A stretch of DNA of 64,000 bases from Anisodus tanguticus (GCA_034509755.1 CM067549.1:46118052-46182051); one strand, 5' to 3'; positions 9,850-21,338 are shown, counted from the stretch's first letter. Numbers and translations: made by a program. The notes: generated from the sequence alone by a model not told the origin.

Positions 9850-10803
9850 TATTTATAGTGCGGATGATTCACTCTGCTTTACCATTTTGAAGCGATGTGT
9901 GAGGACATGAGAAACGACAAATCATGCCATTGTTTTAACAAAATCGGTGAAACATAGAATTATTGAATTCACGATCATTATCACACTGAAAAGAATTTAA
10001 TGCATTTTTTAAATTGTGTTTTGATAAAGGTACGAAACTCAAGAAATTTGGTAAACACTTCTGATTTAAATTTGAGTAGGTAAATCCAAATATAATGAGA
10101 AAAATCATCTAACAATTCAAGATAATATTTATGACCCAGTGAACTAGAGATAGGAGATATTCACAAATCAACATGAATAATATCAAAAGGAGAAAACGTA
10201 ACACTTGTAGATGATTTAAAAGGAAGACGAACATGTTTGCCTAAATAACATGAAACACATTGTTGGTCAAGTTTCCCATTATTACATGTAATAAAACTAT
10301 TGCCTCTAAGAAAATTAAAAACTGGGGCTCCTGAGTGACCAAGCCTATTATGCCAAGTTGACGGAGAGATGACAACTAGAGATATGAGAGAGCAAGAGCT
10401 GGCAGCGGAGGTGGATGTGAATGGATATAGATCCCCTGTGCTATTGCATCTCGTAAGAGGTGTCCCCGTACGAAGATTCTTCACAATAAAACCAAAAGGG
10501 TTAAAGTCAACAGCGATGAAATTATTACGAGTAAATTTGCGGACAGAAATTAAGTTCTTAATGATGGGCATACATGACATTATTAAGGAAAAAAGGTGGA
10601 TGAGGCGGTGGTGTGTAGGCGGTACCATAGCCTTGGATTGGAATGCGATGGCCATTTCCAATAGTAATGTATTGAAGAAGCTTTAAACGAAATAGTTTGG
10701 GAATTTTATCTGCAGAGCGGGTGAGGTGAGATATGGCACCCGAGTCCATGTACCAATTTTCATCGAGCTGCTGCAAGTTCAAACTGCTAAAAGCCTGACC
10801 CAA
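9850..10803 (-). pseudogene. Protease, gag-pre-integrase and integrase core of element A
   Basis: Minus-strand order: WYMDSGAISHLT (protease active site D-S-G, within 10558-10803), then the gag-pre-integrase zinc-binding region WHNRLGH ... C..C (10161-10400), then IIHVDL and integrase core pieces such as Y.LLDDFSHY.WIY to 9960. The two open frames overlap at 10558-10661 in different frames, so there is at least one frameshift. Further stops follow in the integrase core. Confidence 0.85.
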
Positions 10804-11101
10804 ATCAGAGGGGGCTGCTGGGAGAAGTGAGCCTGCGTGATGTGGGCATGTGGCTACTGGTAGTGGGCTGGTCTATAGCCTGGACCTGGGCCCAATACAC
10901 CTGGATTCTGAAAGTGGAACTAGGCTGGCTAGACTACTGGATATGCGGCCCAGTTCCAATGTTCGTAGGCACTTGCTGGGCCGACCCACGATGCCTATAG
11001 ACTGGGTTGTTGCGACTGCTGGTTGGCATGTTATCCCCTGCCACCTTTCCCGTGGCCCTTCCCGTTACGTCCACTGTCGTGGTCCCTGGACGTGTCAACT
11101 G

Positions 11102-11812
11102 CTAACGCCTTTTGGTTGTGCTCGTCTTGATTCGCACGTCGCGTCTCTTCCAACAGTAACTGTGAACGAGATTTGTTAAATCTGGGTAGGGGTCAGCCTG
11201 TTGTATCATTGTGGCTAACGTGTCATATTCACCCTTTGGTAGGCCTGCAACCAATTGTAACACCATCTTCGTTTCGGAAACAGGCGTGCCGACGTTGGAC
11301 AATCGATCAGCCACCAGTTTTAACTGCCTAAATTACTCCGACATATTAGAAAAAAATTCAAGACGGGTGTTGTTGAACTGCTTTTTGAAGTACATTGTAC
11401 GAGTGTTTTTGTTGTCTTGAAAAATTTCTTTCAAACGTGTCCATAGTTCACTAGCGGAGGCACCCGTTTTCATGATTGTGTACGGTAAATCCTTGGATAT
11501 AGTGCCATATATCCACTATTTGACCACGGCATCGAGGCGACGCCATGTGATGTCATCCATATCGGGAGGACGAGGAAAAGAGTCGACTATATGATCAAGC
11601 ACATGATATACACATGCATGAATTCGAAACAGTTCTACCCATGACCAGTATTGGTCATCTTCTTGATCAAGAATTAAAGGTATAAAATTCTTGATGTTAG
11701 TAACGGCGAGAACCGGATGGAAAGATGGTGAGGAGAGGGTTGTGGGTGTTTGAATGACGACTGAGGTAGAAGCGGAAGCATCGGAAGAGGTGGGAGTAGC
11801 CAAATTTTCCAT
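11102..11812 (-). pseudogene. Gag of element A
   Basis: The probable start is the Met at 11812 (MENLATPTSS). Shared copia gag features follow: a segment of the type I.LILDQEDDQYWSWVELF.IH, then a stop after about 99 codons. The second half, in the next frame (11102-11314), reads LPKGEYDTLATMIQQADPYPDLTNLV, the usual UBN2-type gag C-part. A zinc knuckle is not recognisable. Element F carries a related gag at 33290-34008. Confidence 0.8.
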
Positions 11813-11922
11813 TAGAGTAGTGGGGATTGGGAAAAGAAAAGTGAGAAAAATCAAGAGTGTCGTCGGCCGAATGGTGAGGGGGGGGGGGCAAGGAGGAGGA
11901 TTTTTTCTAGGTTAGGGCTTTG

Positions 11923-11935
11923 GCTCTTGATACCA
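11923..11935 (-). promoter_or_regulatory. Primer binding site of element A
   Basis: The minus strand reads TGGTATCAAGAGC immediately inside the right LTR, close to the plant Met-tRNA complement TGGTATCAGAGC apart from one inserted base. It is a useful contrast to elements B, C and E, which lack such a site. Confidence 0.8.
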
Positions 11936-12200
11936 TGTAAGATTATATTAATCTCCTTTGGGGAGTCCTTCTCATTTATAAAAGTGGAGTCCTTCTCAAT
12001 TCACGGATCAGACTTTTTGAAAAGAGCAGATGAAATTCTATTGTGGGTGGTTGGCTCAATAAAAGTGGAATACTAACGACTGGGGGTAGGCTTTTGAATC
12101 CTTCTACAATAAAGATTTCAATCCTACCATAATTATACAATATAAAATATGGTAAATATGTAACCTAATCTAGGTAGTACACGTCCTACACGTGCTAATA
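11936..12200 (-). repeat. Element A right (5') LTR
   Basis: About 265 bp, starting TGTAAGATTATA and similar to the left LTR halves. It ends GTGCTAATA, directly followed by TTTAC, which matches 527-531. Between this LTR and gag, 11878-11888 is a run of G, that is, a C tract in the element leader. Confidence 0.85.
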
Positions 12201-12205
12201 TTTAC

Positions 12206-12636
12206 AGAATGACATTGGCATGTTGTGTCTATCATATTTGGTAGGAGAGGAATTGGAGAATCTCTCAGGAGAGATCTTGGGGTGCGATGGAGATTATTAG
12301 ATCGGTCATACAAGAAGTGCATGGTAGAGGAGGCAACTAAGGTGTAACACCTAGAGCTCTAGGTAGTTTAATTTTTTACCCTGAAGTAGCTGTTTACGAA
12401 GCTTTGAGATGTAGTAGCTGATGTAACCAGCAGATAATGGCATGTTAGATCTGCCGTGTTTATATATATACACATAAGATATACACGTTATGCATGTGTA
12501 TATCCTATGTAATTTGGTCTCGGCTGCTCTCGGTTTTTGGTCCTTATTATATACGGTTTTGTATATATAGTCTTTCAATTAATGAAAATAATCAAGGAAT
12601 TATTTCTTTCATATATATATATATATATATATATGC
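12206..12636. other. Spacer with AT microsatellite, no gene seen
   Basis: AT-rich sequence ending in an (AT)n run at 12611-12634. No conserved peptide in any frame. Confidence 0.5.
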
Positions 12637-12638
12637 TA

Positions 12639-12854
12639 TTTCCTCGGTCCCAAAAATATTAGTTTAGTTTGATTTGACATAAAATTTAAGAAATAAAGAA
12701 AGATTTTTGAAATGTGTGTTCCAGACAAATCTTAGATATTTGTGTGGTTGTAAATTATCTCATAAAGTTAGATTATTCTAAATCCAAAAAGGAGTCAATG
12801 TTTTTTGGACAAACTAATAAGGAAAGTAGGTCAATCTTTTTGGGACGGATAGAG
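12639..12854. mobile_element. Stowaway-like MITE
   Basis: Imperfect terminal inverted repeats: the left end has TTTCCTCGGTCCCAAAAA, and the right end on the opposite strand has CTCTATCCGTCCCAAAAA. TA lies on each side (12637-12638 and 12855-12856). The core GTCCCAAAA matches the usual Stowaway end CTCCCTCCGTCCCAAAA. The length of 216 bp fits. No coding capacity. Confidence 0.6.
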
Positions 12855-12856
12855 TA

Positions 12857-13555
12857 CTTGAAAATAAAATATCTTTACTTACCAAAAAAAAGTAAGTAAC
12901 AACTATAGAAAATATTTATATAATTAAGTCATTTATAAAATGATATAAATTTACAAGCAATCTATGCATATTAATTACTAACTCGGTGAAAAAGAAATTG
13001 ATTTATTTATCACAAATTAAATTAAATTATTTTAATTAAATTAGTGTATGCAATACACTTTATGTGTATAATTTAATTCATAATAAAAATAATATATTTT
13101 CAAATATTTTTAACTTTTTAAATGTTTTTCGTGGTTGTCATTTTATTGTTGTGTTTCTCCTCGATGGAAAACACTATCAAGTGTCACCGTTCCCTAAAGC
13201 ACATGCATTTGATGAGAATTATTATTTCATTTTCAAAAGAACATTTCGTAGTACATTATTTATTTTATATTAATTAATCTAAGATGAGTTGAGATAGGCT
13301 GTAGGATTATCCATTTCGTTCCTATCATGATATGTTGAGATCATTCGTCATAAATTATAGTATTTATTTTAGATTGATCTTTAATTTGCTCGCACTATAC
13401 ATTTTTAATCACACGTTCTATTTGAGTGATCTCTCATAAAATTAGGGATAGGAACTACTCAATTCACTAGAATTGGTGAGAATGTAAGTATTACTTATAT
13501 AACAAGTCAGTGATAAAATCAAATAGAGAATGAGTAATTTTGACTTCGGTACACA

Positions 13556-13599
<44 letters not shown>

Positions 13600-14624
13600 T
13601 GAGCAGAAGCTACTTAATTCCCGTGAACCCGATAAATTGAAATCCATCCCTGTGATCCCTGGCTATGTCACTACGAGAAGTACAGGTATGATTAATGAAG
13701 CGTCTTATTATCAAAGTCTTGTTGGGATGGTAAGTATCCCATTCTTTATTAGAGGTGTTGGATTCGGATTCAGAGAATTAATAAAGTTACTTTTAGTAGA
13801 AAACGTTATATCCCTCAAATTAAAAAAAATTCATATCTGCCTTATTCCTTAAAGCAAGCAACAGCCATCAAATGAAAAAAAAGGACTTTACCGGCCTTCT
13901 TTCCGATTAAAAGAGAAAACAGAAATAAAAAAGGTCACGAGTAAGTGGCAAGTCTACAGCAAACTTTAAAACAGTGCATTGGATTTGGATAAATATGAAA
14001 TGAACCTCAACTATTGCTGATAGTGACTTTATATTAACACGCACCACTGTGAACAAAAACAATTAGCAATATTTAAATTGCAATTCAAAAAGTTAAGAAA
14101 ATCTAATCTTATGATGATATCACTCAAATCTTTAGTCACTTCCATTTTAGGACTAAAGTCATTCCAATAAACCCAAATATGTATGATCTCAGACGAAGGG
14201 CTAGTATGTAAACACGTGTGTTTGGGAAGCAAAAACAATATTTTTCTCTAAAAAATATTCTTTTGAAAGATTAATCTTTTTAATACTGACAAAAGTGTTT
14301 CCAAATGATGTAGTCAGACATAAACGGTTACAATTGCAAGGACTTTTTGCAAAAACTCTTGAATATCAAAATTAAAACGTAGTAGTATATTTTGAAGGTG
14401 TTTTTTTTTTCATTCGATTTTCAGTATTCGAATTAGAGTTCGATTAAATTCAGATCGTTAGAGCAGCGCTCCCAACAAAATTTCTTTCATTTATAAGGCT
14501 TGAACTTGTGATCTCTGGTTAAGGATCTCAACCATCCCACCACAACTCATTAATATATTTTGAAGGTGTTGCCAAAGGTTTTTTATGTTTGTTTGAAGTT
14601 TTGGAGTTTTTTGACTTTACAAAC
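12857..14624. other. AT-rich spacer, no gene seen
   Basis: Contains an (AT)n microsatellite at 13562-13596. The short open stretches are not conserved-looking. Around 14480-14550 a string resembling a GC-poor, degraded short interspersed repeat (CTTGAACTTGTGATCTCTGG) can be seen, too weak to delimit. Confidence 0.5.
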
Positions 14625-14627
14625 TTA

Positions 14628-14837
14628 GAGTCAGTTTGGATGGGCTTATATCTTTTGACTTATAAGCCAAAAGTCATGAGCTAGGAATTTCAATTTATGA
14701 TTTTTGACTTATTTTTGCTATTTTAACTTAAAAATAAGTGCTTAGAAGCATTTTTTTATTTTGCTTAAACACTACAAAAGTACTTATAAACTATTTTGGC
14801 TTTAAAACATTTAAAATAAGTCAATCCAAACAGGCTC
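14628..14837. mobile_element. Tourist-like (PIF/Harbinger) MITE
   Basis: 210 bp with terminal inverted repeats GAGTCAGTTTGGA and, on the other strand, GAGCCTGTTTGGA. It is flanked by the 3 bp duplication TTA at 14625-14627 and 14838-14840, typical of PIF/Harbinger-type elements. The interior is AT-rich and non-coding. Confidence 0.75.
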
Positions 14838-15206
14838 TTAGCTTCTAGTTTTTTGCAAAAAGTCTTTGTCTGAGTTAAATCATGTACGAAGTTAATATTT
14901 TTAAGGATTTTAAAAATTAGTTTAAGTTTTCAAATCTATTGAAAACTCAAGAAATGTTACTTAGTTTGCGAGATTAGTAGGTAATAAGACAATTGTGGAT
15001 TGAAATTGAAAAAACGATATTTGAAGTATACATTCAACTAAAAAATTTAAACTATAAAAATCGAATTGCAAACTCAACGGTTCTAAATAGGCGTTTGGCC
15101 ATAGATTTCAAATAGTTTTCACTTTATTTGAAAATTTATGAATTTGAGTGGAAGATGAAGTTGTATTTGATTATACTTCTTGGAAAGAATATTAAGAATT
15201 ATGTTC

Positions 15207-15330
15207 ATGCATGTCATCAACAATAACATACACAGTAAAATAACACAATGTGGAGTCTGGGGAGGTAGAGTATACACAAACCTTACTCCTAGGATAGGAA
15301 GGCTATTTTCGAAAGATCATCGGCTCAAGC
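15207..15330 (-). repeat. Degraded RTE LINE/TS-SINE 3'-end fragment
   Basis: Same sequence type as the LINE end at 15562-15680: a run rich in AACAATAACA, then a GTGGAGTCTGGGGAGG core, and a final GATCATCGGCTC. No reading frame. A third copy at 56466-56589 is the insertion site of element E. Confidence 0.6.
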
Positions 15331-15959
15331 GAAAACTTGATTGAAAAATAGGTTATATAAGCTATTTCTTTTTTAAAAATTTAGAAAATAGCTTATATAA
15401 CCTAATTTCCAATCCAGTTTTCACTTATGAAATTTTATTTAAGTACATTCAAGCATGTTCTTGTCCAAAAGTGAAAATTGGATTGGAAAATAAGTTATAT
15501 AAGCTATTTTTTAAATTTAAAATACAACTTTAAACTAAATTTAAAATTGTCATGGCCAAACAGCAACAACAACAATATACCCTGTATAATCTCATAAAGT
15601 GGGGTCGGAGGAGGGTAGGATGTACGCACATCTTATCTCTACCTTTGTGGGGCCGAGAGGTTGTTTTCAATAGACCCTCGGCTTAAAAGAATATAGTCAA
15701 TACAAGATTGCAAGAAAATAAAACAAAAATATCAAGATATAGAACAAATGAAGTAATACACATAGGAATAATGACGCGATACCAAAATAATACAACTAAG
15801 AAAAGGAGAAGATGAGATGGAAAGGCTATCCCTCAATCTCTCTCACACACAGCGCGACAAAACTCAAATACCTACAACCCTTCTATCCTAATTCTCGACC
15901 GCCAAATCTTCCTATCTAAGATCATGTTCTCAGTCAACTAGAGCTGGGCCATATCCCGT

Positions 15960-17900
15960 CTAATCACCTCCCTTCGGTTCTTCATTGGTTTACCTCTACC
16001 TCAGTTAACTCCTACAACCGTCAATCTCTCACACCTCCTAACTGACGCATCCTCAGACATTCTCTTCACATGTCTGAACCATCTTAGTCTCACTTCCCTC
16101 ATCTTGTTCTCCACGGAGGCTACTTCGACCTTGTCATGTATATCTTCATTCTTAATCATATCTCTCTTAGTATAACTACACATCCATCCAAGCATCCTCA
16201 TCTCCGCTACTTTCATCTTCTGAACGTGGACGATCTTGACTGGTTAGCACTCTGCCCCATACAACAATGTTGGTCTAACCACCACTTTGTATAACTTACC
16301 TTTCAGCCTAGATGACACCTTCTTATAGCCTCTATTCCATCCACATTGCTTCAATACGATGGGCGATATCATCGTCAATCTCCCCGTTTATTTGTATAAT
16401 GGACCAAAGATATTTGAAATTCCCTTTTTTGGTATAACTTGTGCCTCGATCTTCACTTTCACATCCGTCTCTTGCGGCACATCACTGAACTTGCATTTCA
16501 TGTACTCTGTCTTAATCCTGCTTAACCTGAAACCTTTATATTCTAAGGCCATTCTCCAAACTTTCTGCCTCTCATTAACGCCACTACGCATCTCTTCAAT
16601 CAAAACTATGTTGTCTGCAAATAACATACACCACGACACCTCCTCCTGAATATGTCGCGCCAATTCGTCCATCACTAAGGCAAATAGAAACGGACTAAGG
16701 GGTTGATCCCTGATGCAACTCCATCACGATCGGAAAGTATTCGGAATCACCTCCCACTGTCCCAACCCGAGTCTTGGCACCCTCGTACATGTCCTTATTG
16801 TGTTGATATAGGCCACAGGCACACCTCTAGACTCCAAGTATCTCAAAAAAACCTCCCGAGGGACTTTATCATATGCCTTCTCCATGTCAATAAACACAAT
16901 GTGTAGGTCTCTATTTTTGTCTCTATATTGCTCCATCAATCTCCTGACAAGATGAATAGCTTCTGTAGTCAATTGTGTTGATGTAGGCAACAGGCACACC
17001 TCTAGACTCCAAGTATCTCAAAAAAACCTCCCGAGGGACTTTATCATATGCCTTCTCCATGTCAATGAACACAATGTGTAGGTCTCTATTTTTGTCTCTA
17101 TATTGCTCCATCAATCTCCTGACAAGATGAATAGCTTCTGTAGTCAATCGCCTCGGCATGAAGCCAAACTTATTCTCGGATGTCGACACATCCCTCATTA
17201 TCCTCATCTCGACCACCCTCTCCCAGACTTTCATACTGTTGCTTAGCAGCTTAACACCCTATAGTTATTGCAGTCCTGAACATCACCCTTGTTCTTGTAC
17301 AACGGGACCATTGTACTCCCTCTCAAATCCTCTGACATATTAGTCGTCATAAGTATGACATTAAACAACCTAGTCAGTCACTCTATACCTGCATTCCTTG
17401 CACTCTTTCAGAAGTCTACTAGAATCTCATCTAGCCCAGTCGCCCTTCTCTTCCTCATCTTATGGATAGCCCCGTAACCTCTGTAGCCCTTATACGCCAA
17501 TAATACCAAAAATAACTACGGCTCTCGGAATGCTCTAACTCCCCCGGCACTCTATCCCTGTCCCCTTCTTCATTCAAGAGCTTATGAAAGTACATCTGTT
17601 ATCTCCGCCTAATGTGAGCCTCATCTATTAACACTTCATCATTCTCGTTCTTGAAGCATTTCACTTGATCCAAGTCACGAGACTTCCCCCCTTTCATCTT
17701 GATGAGCCTATACAACTTTCTATTCCCGCCTTTGCACTAAAATTCTTTATACAAGTGCTCAAGCTTCGCTTTCTTATACTTCTCCTTATTCCTCCTCTTA
17801 TCTTCCTCGTCAAAGCTTTCCACCAGCGTCGCATACGCAACCTTCTTATTTTCTATTTTTTCTTGGACCTCCTAATTACACCAGCAGCCTCTTCACGCCC
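15960..17900 (-). pseudogene. LINE reverse transcriptase pseudogene
   Basis: In minus-strand order: a region with KRRW-type remnants (about 17600-17900); MKVWERVVEMRI ... FGFMPRR (17234 down); the motif A region HIVFIDMEKAYDKVPRE with the following LRYLESRGVPVAYI (present twice because of the tandem duplication); then LFADNIVLIEE (about 16600), the metal-binding box that in relatives reads FADD, here with the second aspartate changed to asparagine. Then SRIKTEYMKCKFSDV and, at 16001-16216, MKVAEMRMLGWMCSYTKRD...RLRWFRHVKR, the typical RTE C-terminal extension. Frames change repeatedly. Inactive. Confidence 0.88.
16797..17146. repeat. 175 bp tandem direct duplication inside the LINE
   Basis: 16797-16971 and 16972-17146 agree almost completely. 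The visible differences are ATATAGGCCAC versus ATGTAGGCAAC near the start and AATAAACAC versus AATGAACAC. The unit covers the FIDMEKAYDKVPRE segment. It is a local duplication after or during insertion, not a family feature. Confidence 0.85.
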
Positions 17901-17980
17901 ACCTAAATTGTTCATGGCGTAACACTGATTTCAAATAATAAAAAAGTAATTTAAAAAATAAATAATTTTATGGCCAAACG

Positions 17981-18240
17981 AAAACTTCAAACAAACACCA
18001 GTACGCCACCTAAAGTATATTATACATATTGTACTATATTGTACAATAATAACAATAATTTTCAAAGTACTACTATAACATATCTATTGTCTTTTTCTTA
18101 CACAAATTCAAAATTAATAGTTTACTAGTAATAAAACTTTGTCCACATTGAGTTTGAGGATGTTGACTAGGTACCATGAATGCCGTGTGATGTCGGCAAC
18201 CGCATGTCAGATGTGAATTTTGTCGTCTTCCATACCCGCT
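17981..18240. other. Short AT-rich spacer
   Basis: No gene or repeat recognised between the MITE/LINE cluster and the PIF-like element. Confidence 0.4.
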
Positions 18241-18243
18241 TTA

Positions 18244-18952
18244 GGGGTCGTTTGGTAATTGAGTAAAGTTATGCGATATTAATAATATAAAATTTTTTAT
18301 GTATTATTCATAAGATGCATTTATTGAGAGAATTATTGTGCACGTAAACTCATTATCTTTTCTTAATATTAGGTGTTTTGTGTTATACTTTTTAAAATTG
18401 ATATAATATTATTTTCTTTCACTCCTGCCCCAAAAAGGCTTAAAGATACATTTAGAGGAATATGGATCAATACTCATTTAATATATTTTTTCTTTTCTTT
18501 TAGTGGTGCATTCATGTTTTAAATTCGTCTCAATTATTTTATACAGAGTTTAGTTATTCATATATTTGTTATTGCATCCTCTATTCTGAATAAAACAATA
18601 CATAAATTCTCTCAAAATTTATATATATACTTCCTATGTCCCAAAAGAATGATTATATTTTTTATTTGACAATAATTTATCTTTTACGCAAAATGAGATG
18701 ATATGTAACCACATAAATATCTTTGGCTTATTTTAGATCATAAGATTTAAAAGTCTTCCAATATTTTTTAAAATACGTGTCAAATAAAAGTACATCACAT
18801 AAATTGAGACGAATAAATTATTAATTATCCGAGTATCTGAATTGTCAATCAAATACCATATTGGATGTACTGAATTTAACACATAACAAAAAATGCTACT
18901 AAATATGATATTACAGAATTTAAAATATGAATAACTTAGCATCGAACGGCCC
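18244..18952. mobile_element. PIF/Harbinger-like inverted-repeat element
   Basis: Ends GGGGTCGTTTGGT (18244) and, on the opposite strand, GGGGCCGTTCGAT (from 18952), flanked by TTA at 18241-18243 and 18953-18955. At 709 bp it is longer than a typical MITE. A CTTCCTATGTCCCAAAAG string at 18628 suggests a nested, decayed Stowaway-like insertion. No transposase reading frame. Confidence 0.65.
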
Positions 18953-18955
18953 CTT

Positions 18956-20142
18956 AGTTACACCACCTGTCAGCTGTCATTGTATTACCTGCTGTCATTT
19001 TAAAATAGCCGCCTCAACCAATGTCCTTCTTTCCCTCCTTTTCCCTGAAATATTCTTTGTGCCTTTTTCAAATTGTATACGTGGATGTAGCAGATAACTG
19101 ACACGTGACCCATGGCTTCAGCAGCCTCGAACAAGAGAATTGGATAAGAAGATCTTGCCACGTCATTTAAAAAAAAAAATTGGGTGTATGTGGTCAGGTG
19201 GGTAATATAGGAACATGCTTAATCCGTGTGGACCATATAACTAAAAGCCATTTTTAAATGAGATCATATTATATAAATATTGATGTGGAATTGTGGATAG
19301 GGTTTTGACTGAGTTCACAATTATTCCTCGATATTAAATAAGTTAGGACGATTATATGAATTTTATTTATTTCATATAAGTTTGTATTAATAAAAAATTG
19401 ATAAAAGAATAATTTTCTTATTATTAGATATATTCTACATTTTTTGTTGTCTATTTTTTTGCTTTTATATTGGTATCCGATATTTATTTTTGGGGCTTCA
19501 ATAATTCATATTCAATCGCGTAAATCTATTAAATAGGAAAGTGTCAAGAATAGAAAAAATTTCCATTTTTTTTTTGGTAAATATCACTTTTATTTGTTTT
19601 AGAATTGCCTATTAATATCACTTTTATTTCTTTTTGGACTAGAATATCACACAACTATTACTATTTTTCTCAAAATATACTAAACACATAAAACCTTCAT
19701 TCTCTCATAGATGTCATGTCATGTCACATAAAATTTAATTTTTTAATAATAAATTTATTTAATTCATCATTTTTTTTTAATTCAACCCAACCCAAACCAA
19801 TTTAACCAAATAACTCATGTCTTATAGCCACTAACTCAGTTAAAAAACATATATACCCGATTTTCTTTACACCTAAATGATAGCTACCAAACAATCAAAA
19901 TTGAAACGAAAATATTGGTTTATCACAACAAAAGTATATAAGAGTAAATGCTTCAATTTGAAGGTACTAAAAGATCGATTTCATTTCATTTAGTTGCCGC
20001 TGTGAGGAGAAGAAAATTCATAACTTGAGTGTAATAGCTGAACCTTGAAGGGAAACACTCAGTGTGCAGTTTTAGGTTTGCCTCTACTTTGATATCTTCT
20101 AATCAAAGCTCTCATTGATCAATATCCAAGAATGGACGGTGA
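18956..20142. other. AT-rich spacer, no gene seen
   Basis: No conserved peptide in six frames. It ends at the target site ACCAT (20143-20147) of element C. Confidence 0.5.
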
Positions 20143-20405
20143 ACCATTGTTGGAAATTAGCCTTTGGCGGGGAGATGCGTCCACCCATCTTTGATGAATT
20201 AAACACTAGTGTTTCGCATGTTGGAGACCTTGTCTCTTCGCACATGCATGATCTACGAAGTGAGTAGATGACCGTAGGGCCAAGAATCGTCTAATTTCGT
20301 TGAGAAATGAAAGAGATATTGGTCCACGAAGTAAGGTGTTTGAGACATGGAAATGTGGTGTGGGACAAATCTACCACATCGGTGGGAATAGGAAGAATTG
20401 CTCTC

Positions 20406-20413
20406 TATATAAG
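20406..20413 (+). promoter_or_regulatory. TATA-like site 1 of C LTR
   Basis: TATATAAG. The equivalent lies at the same relative place in LTR 2, LTR 3 and the D-type LTRs (for example TGTATATAAGAC at about 54777). Function inferred from motif and conservation. Confidence 0.45.
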
Positions 20414-20932
20414 TCTCTAATGTGGTAAAGGGTTTGGATCCCCAAGGGGTATCCCATGTGTTTAAAGGAGGGAAGACCTAGATGTGCTTGGGTTCAAGGC
20501 TAAGCCCACACGCGCGCCGCCGCCCGTCCGGTCCGGGCTCGGGCCGTGGGGGTCGTGGGCAATGGGCCTTTCGATATTATCTTTTTGGACCGAGAGAACT
20601 CGTCGGATGTACGATTTGATCCCTAAAGTTTCGGATGTACGGTTTGGACCGAGAATTCTTTCATATGTACAAGTTTGGTCCCCGAAGTTTCAATATTTAC
20701 GCTTTGGTCCTCGAAATTTCGGAGACTTTTTCTCGCCTACCGTTGGACTTTGCGTTTTGGAGCATTAACCAGCCATTACTTGGCTGATTAACTCTCCATT
20801 AACAGCCATTACTTGGGGCATTTGGGCGGCCTTTCTTCAAGGCCTTAATAGCCATTACTTGGTCGTTTTAATGACCTCCTTTAAGGGCCATTACAGCCTT
20901 GTTTATGGCTGTTGGACAGCCCCTCTTCTTGC

Positions 20933-20940
20933 TATATATT
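20933..20940 (+). promoter_or_regulatory. TATA-like site 2 of C LTR
   Basis: TATATATT shortly before the A-rich leader. The related solo LTR D has CTATATAAAC at the equivalent place (about 55225). This is the likelier core promoter because it lies closer to the conserved leader block and matches the single TATA site of element B. Confidence 0.45.
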
Positions 20941-21249
20941 GAGCTTCATTTGGCTGAAAAACAGAAGCAAAAACAGGCCAGAAAACAACACAAAAACGCA
21001 GAAAACAAAGTAAAACGCCGACCGAAAATTCGGCAAAAGTGACGGAAAAACAAATCACGAAAATCGGTGAGCAAACCCACACATATACACAAGATATACA
21101 CTACGAGACACACTATATACACAGAGACAAAAGAGAAGAGTATTGAGAAACTCTTCCTTCCTATTCCATAGCTTCAAAGAAGTCAAGTCATATTTGTTTT
21201 CTTCGCCAGGCTCAACCTATTGGCTTTGTAGTGTTGAGATTAAAGTATT

Positions 21250-21338
21250 GTTTTATCTTGGGAGACTATTGCCCGCTAACGTAAAAGCATATATACGGGG
21301 CAATCTTGTCTTAAGGATAGAGGGCTATCCTCGACTCA
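21250..21338 (+). other. Conserved LTR block, C LTR 1
   Basis: Same block as in B, D and E. Within it 21303-21315 (ATCTTGTCTTAAG) is the exact reverse complement of 21579-21591 after the LTR. Copies in LTR 2 and LTR 3 lie at about 26526-26615 and 31834-31922. Confidence 0.85.

Larger units (their letters stand above)
532..12200 (-). mobile_element. Ty1/copia element A, degraded, split by element B
   Basis: A reverse-strand copia retrotransposon. Its left LTR is split (532-673 and 7227-7264) by the insertion of element B, and its right LTR is 11936-12200. TTTAC flanks both sides (527-531 and 12201-12205), a plausible 5 bp target duplication. The right LTR seems to lack the terminal CA that the left one has. 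A primer binding site resembling the plant Met-tRNA complement (TGGTATCAAGAGC on the minus strand) abuts the right LTR. Reading the minus strand from right to left gives gag, protease, gag-pre-integrase, integrase, a proline-rich linker, reverse transcriptase and RNase H, the normal copia order. Frameshifts and stops break the polyprotein many times, so the element is dead. The left LTR is about 85 bp shorter than the right because of an internal deletion. Confidence 0.9.
15562..17969 (-). mobile_element. RTE-type LINE, 5'-truncated and broken
   Basis: A non-LTR retrotransposon in reverse orientation. The 3' end is the (TTG)n-like tail at 15563-15575. The candidate target duplication is ATGGCCAAAC at 15552-15561 and 17970-17979. 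The coding part is only the reverse transcriptase and its C-terminal extension; the endonuclease half is absent, as in typical 5' truncations. A 175 bp direct tandem duplication (16797-16971 and 16972-17146) lies inside the reverse transcriptase and breaks the frame, since 175 is not a multiple of three. Confidence 0.85.
15091..17980. mobile_element. MITE-like inverted-repeat element, interrupted by a LINE
   Basis: Left end GCGTTTGGCCAT at 15091, right end ATGGCCAAACG at 17970-17980, forming an 11 bp terminal inverted repeat. The RTE LINE (15562-17969) lies near the right end. The interior holds an inverted repeat (about 15338-15420, arms built on GGTTATATAAGCTATTT), a further copy of one arm at about 15480-15515, and an older LINE 3'-end fragment (15207-15330). 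The family is unassigned. Confidence 0.45.

Noticed and set aside
10369..11420. Plus-strand open stretches (10369-10686, 10850-11179, 11211-11420)
   Set aside because: Antisense shadows of the gag/protease region of element A.
13595..13852. 85-codon open stretch after an AT microsatellite
   Set aside because: No similarity to a known family, no codon pattern and no supporting neighbours. Expected by chance.
20484..20768. Proline/arginine-rich open stretches in LTRs (also 25751, 31039, 54795, 63414)
   Set aside because: Products of the GC-rich simple sequence in LTR promoters; length and frame differ between copies.
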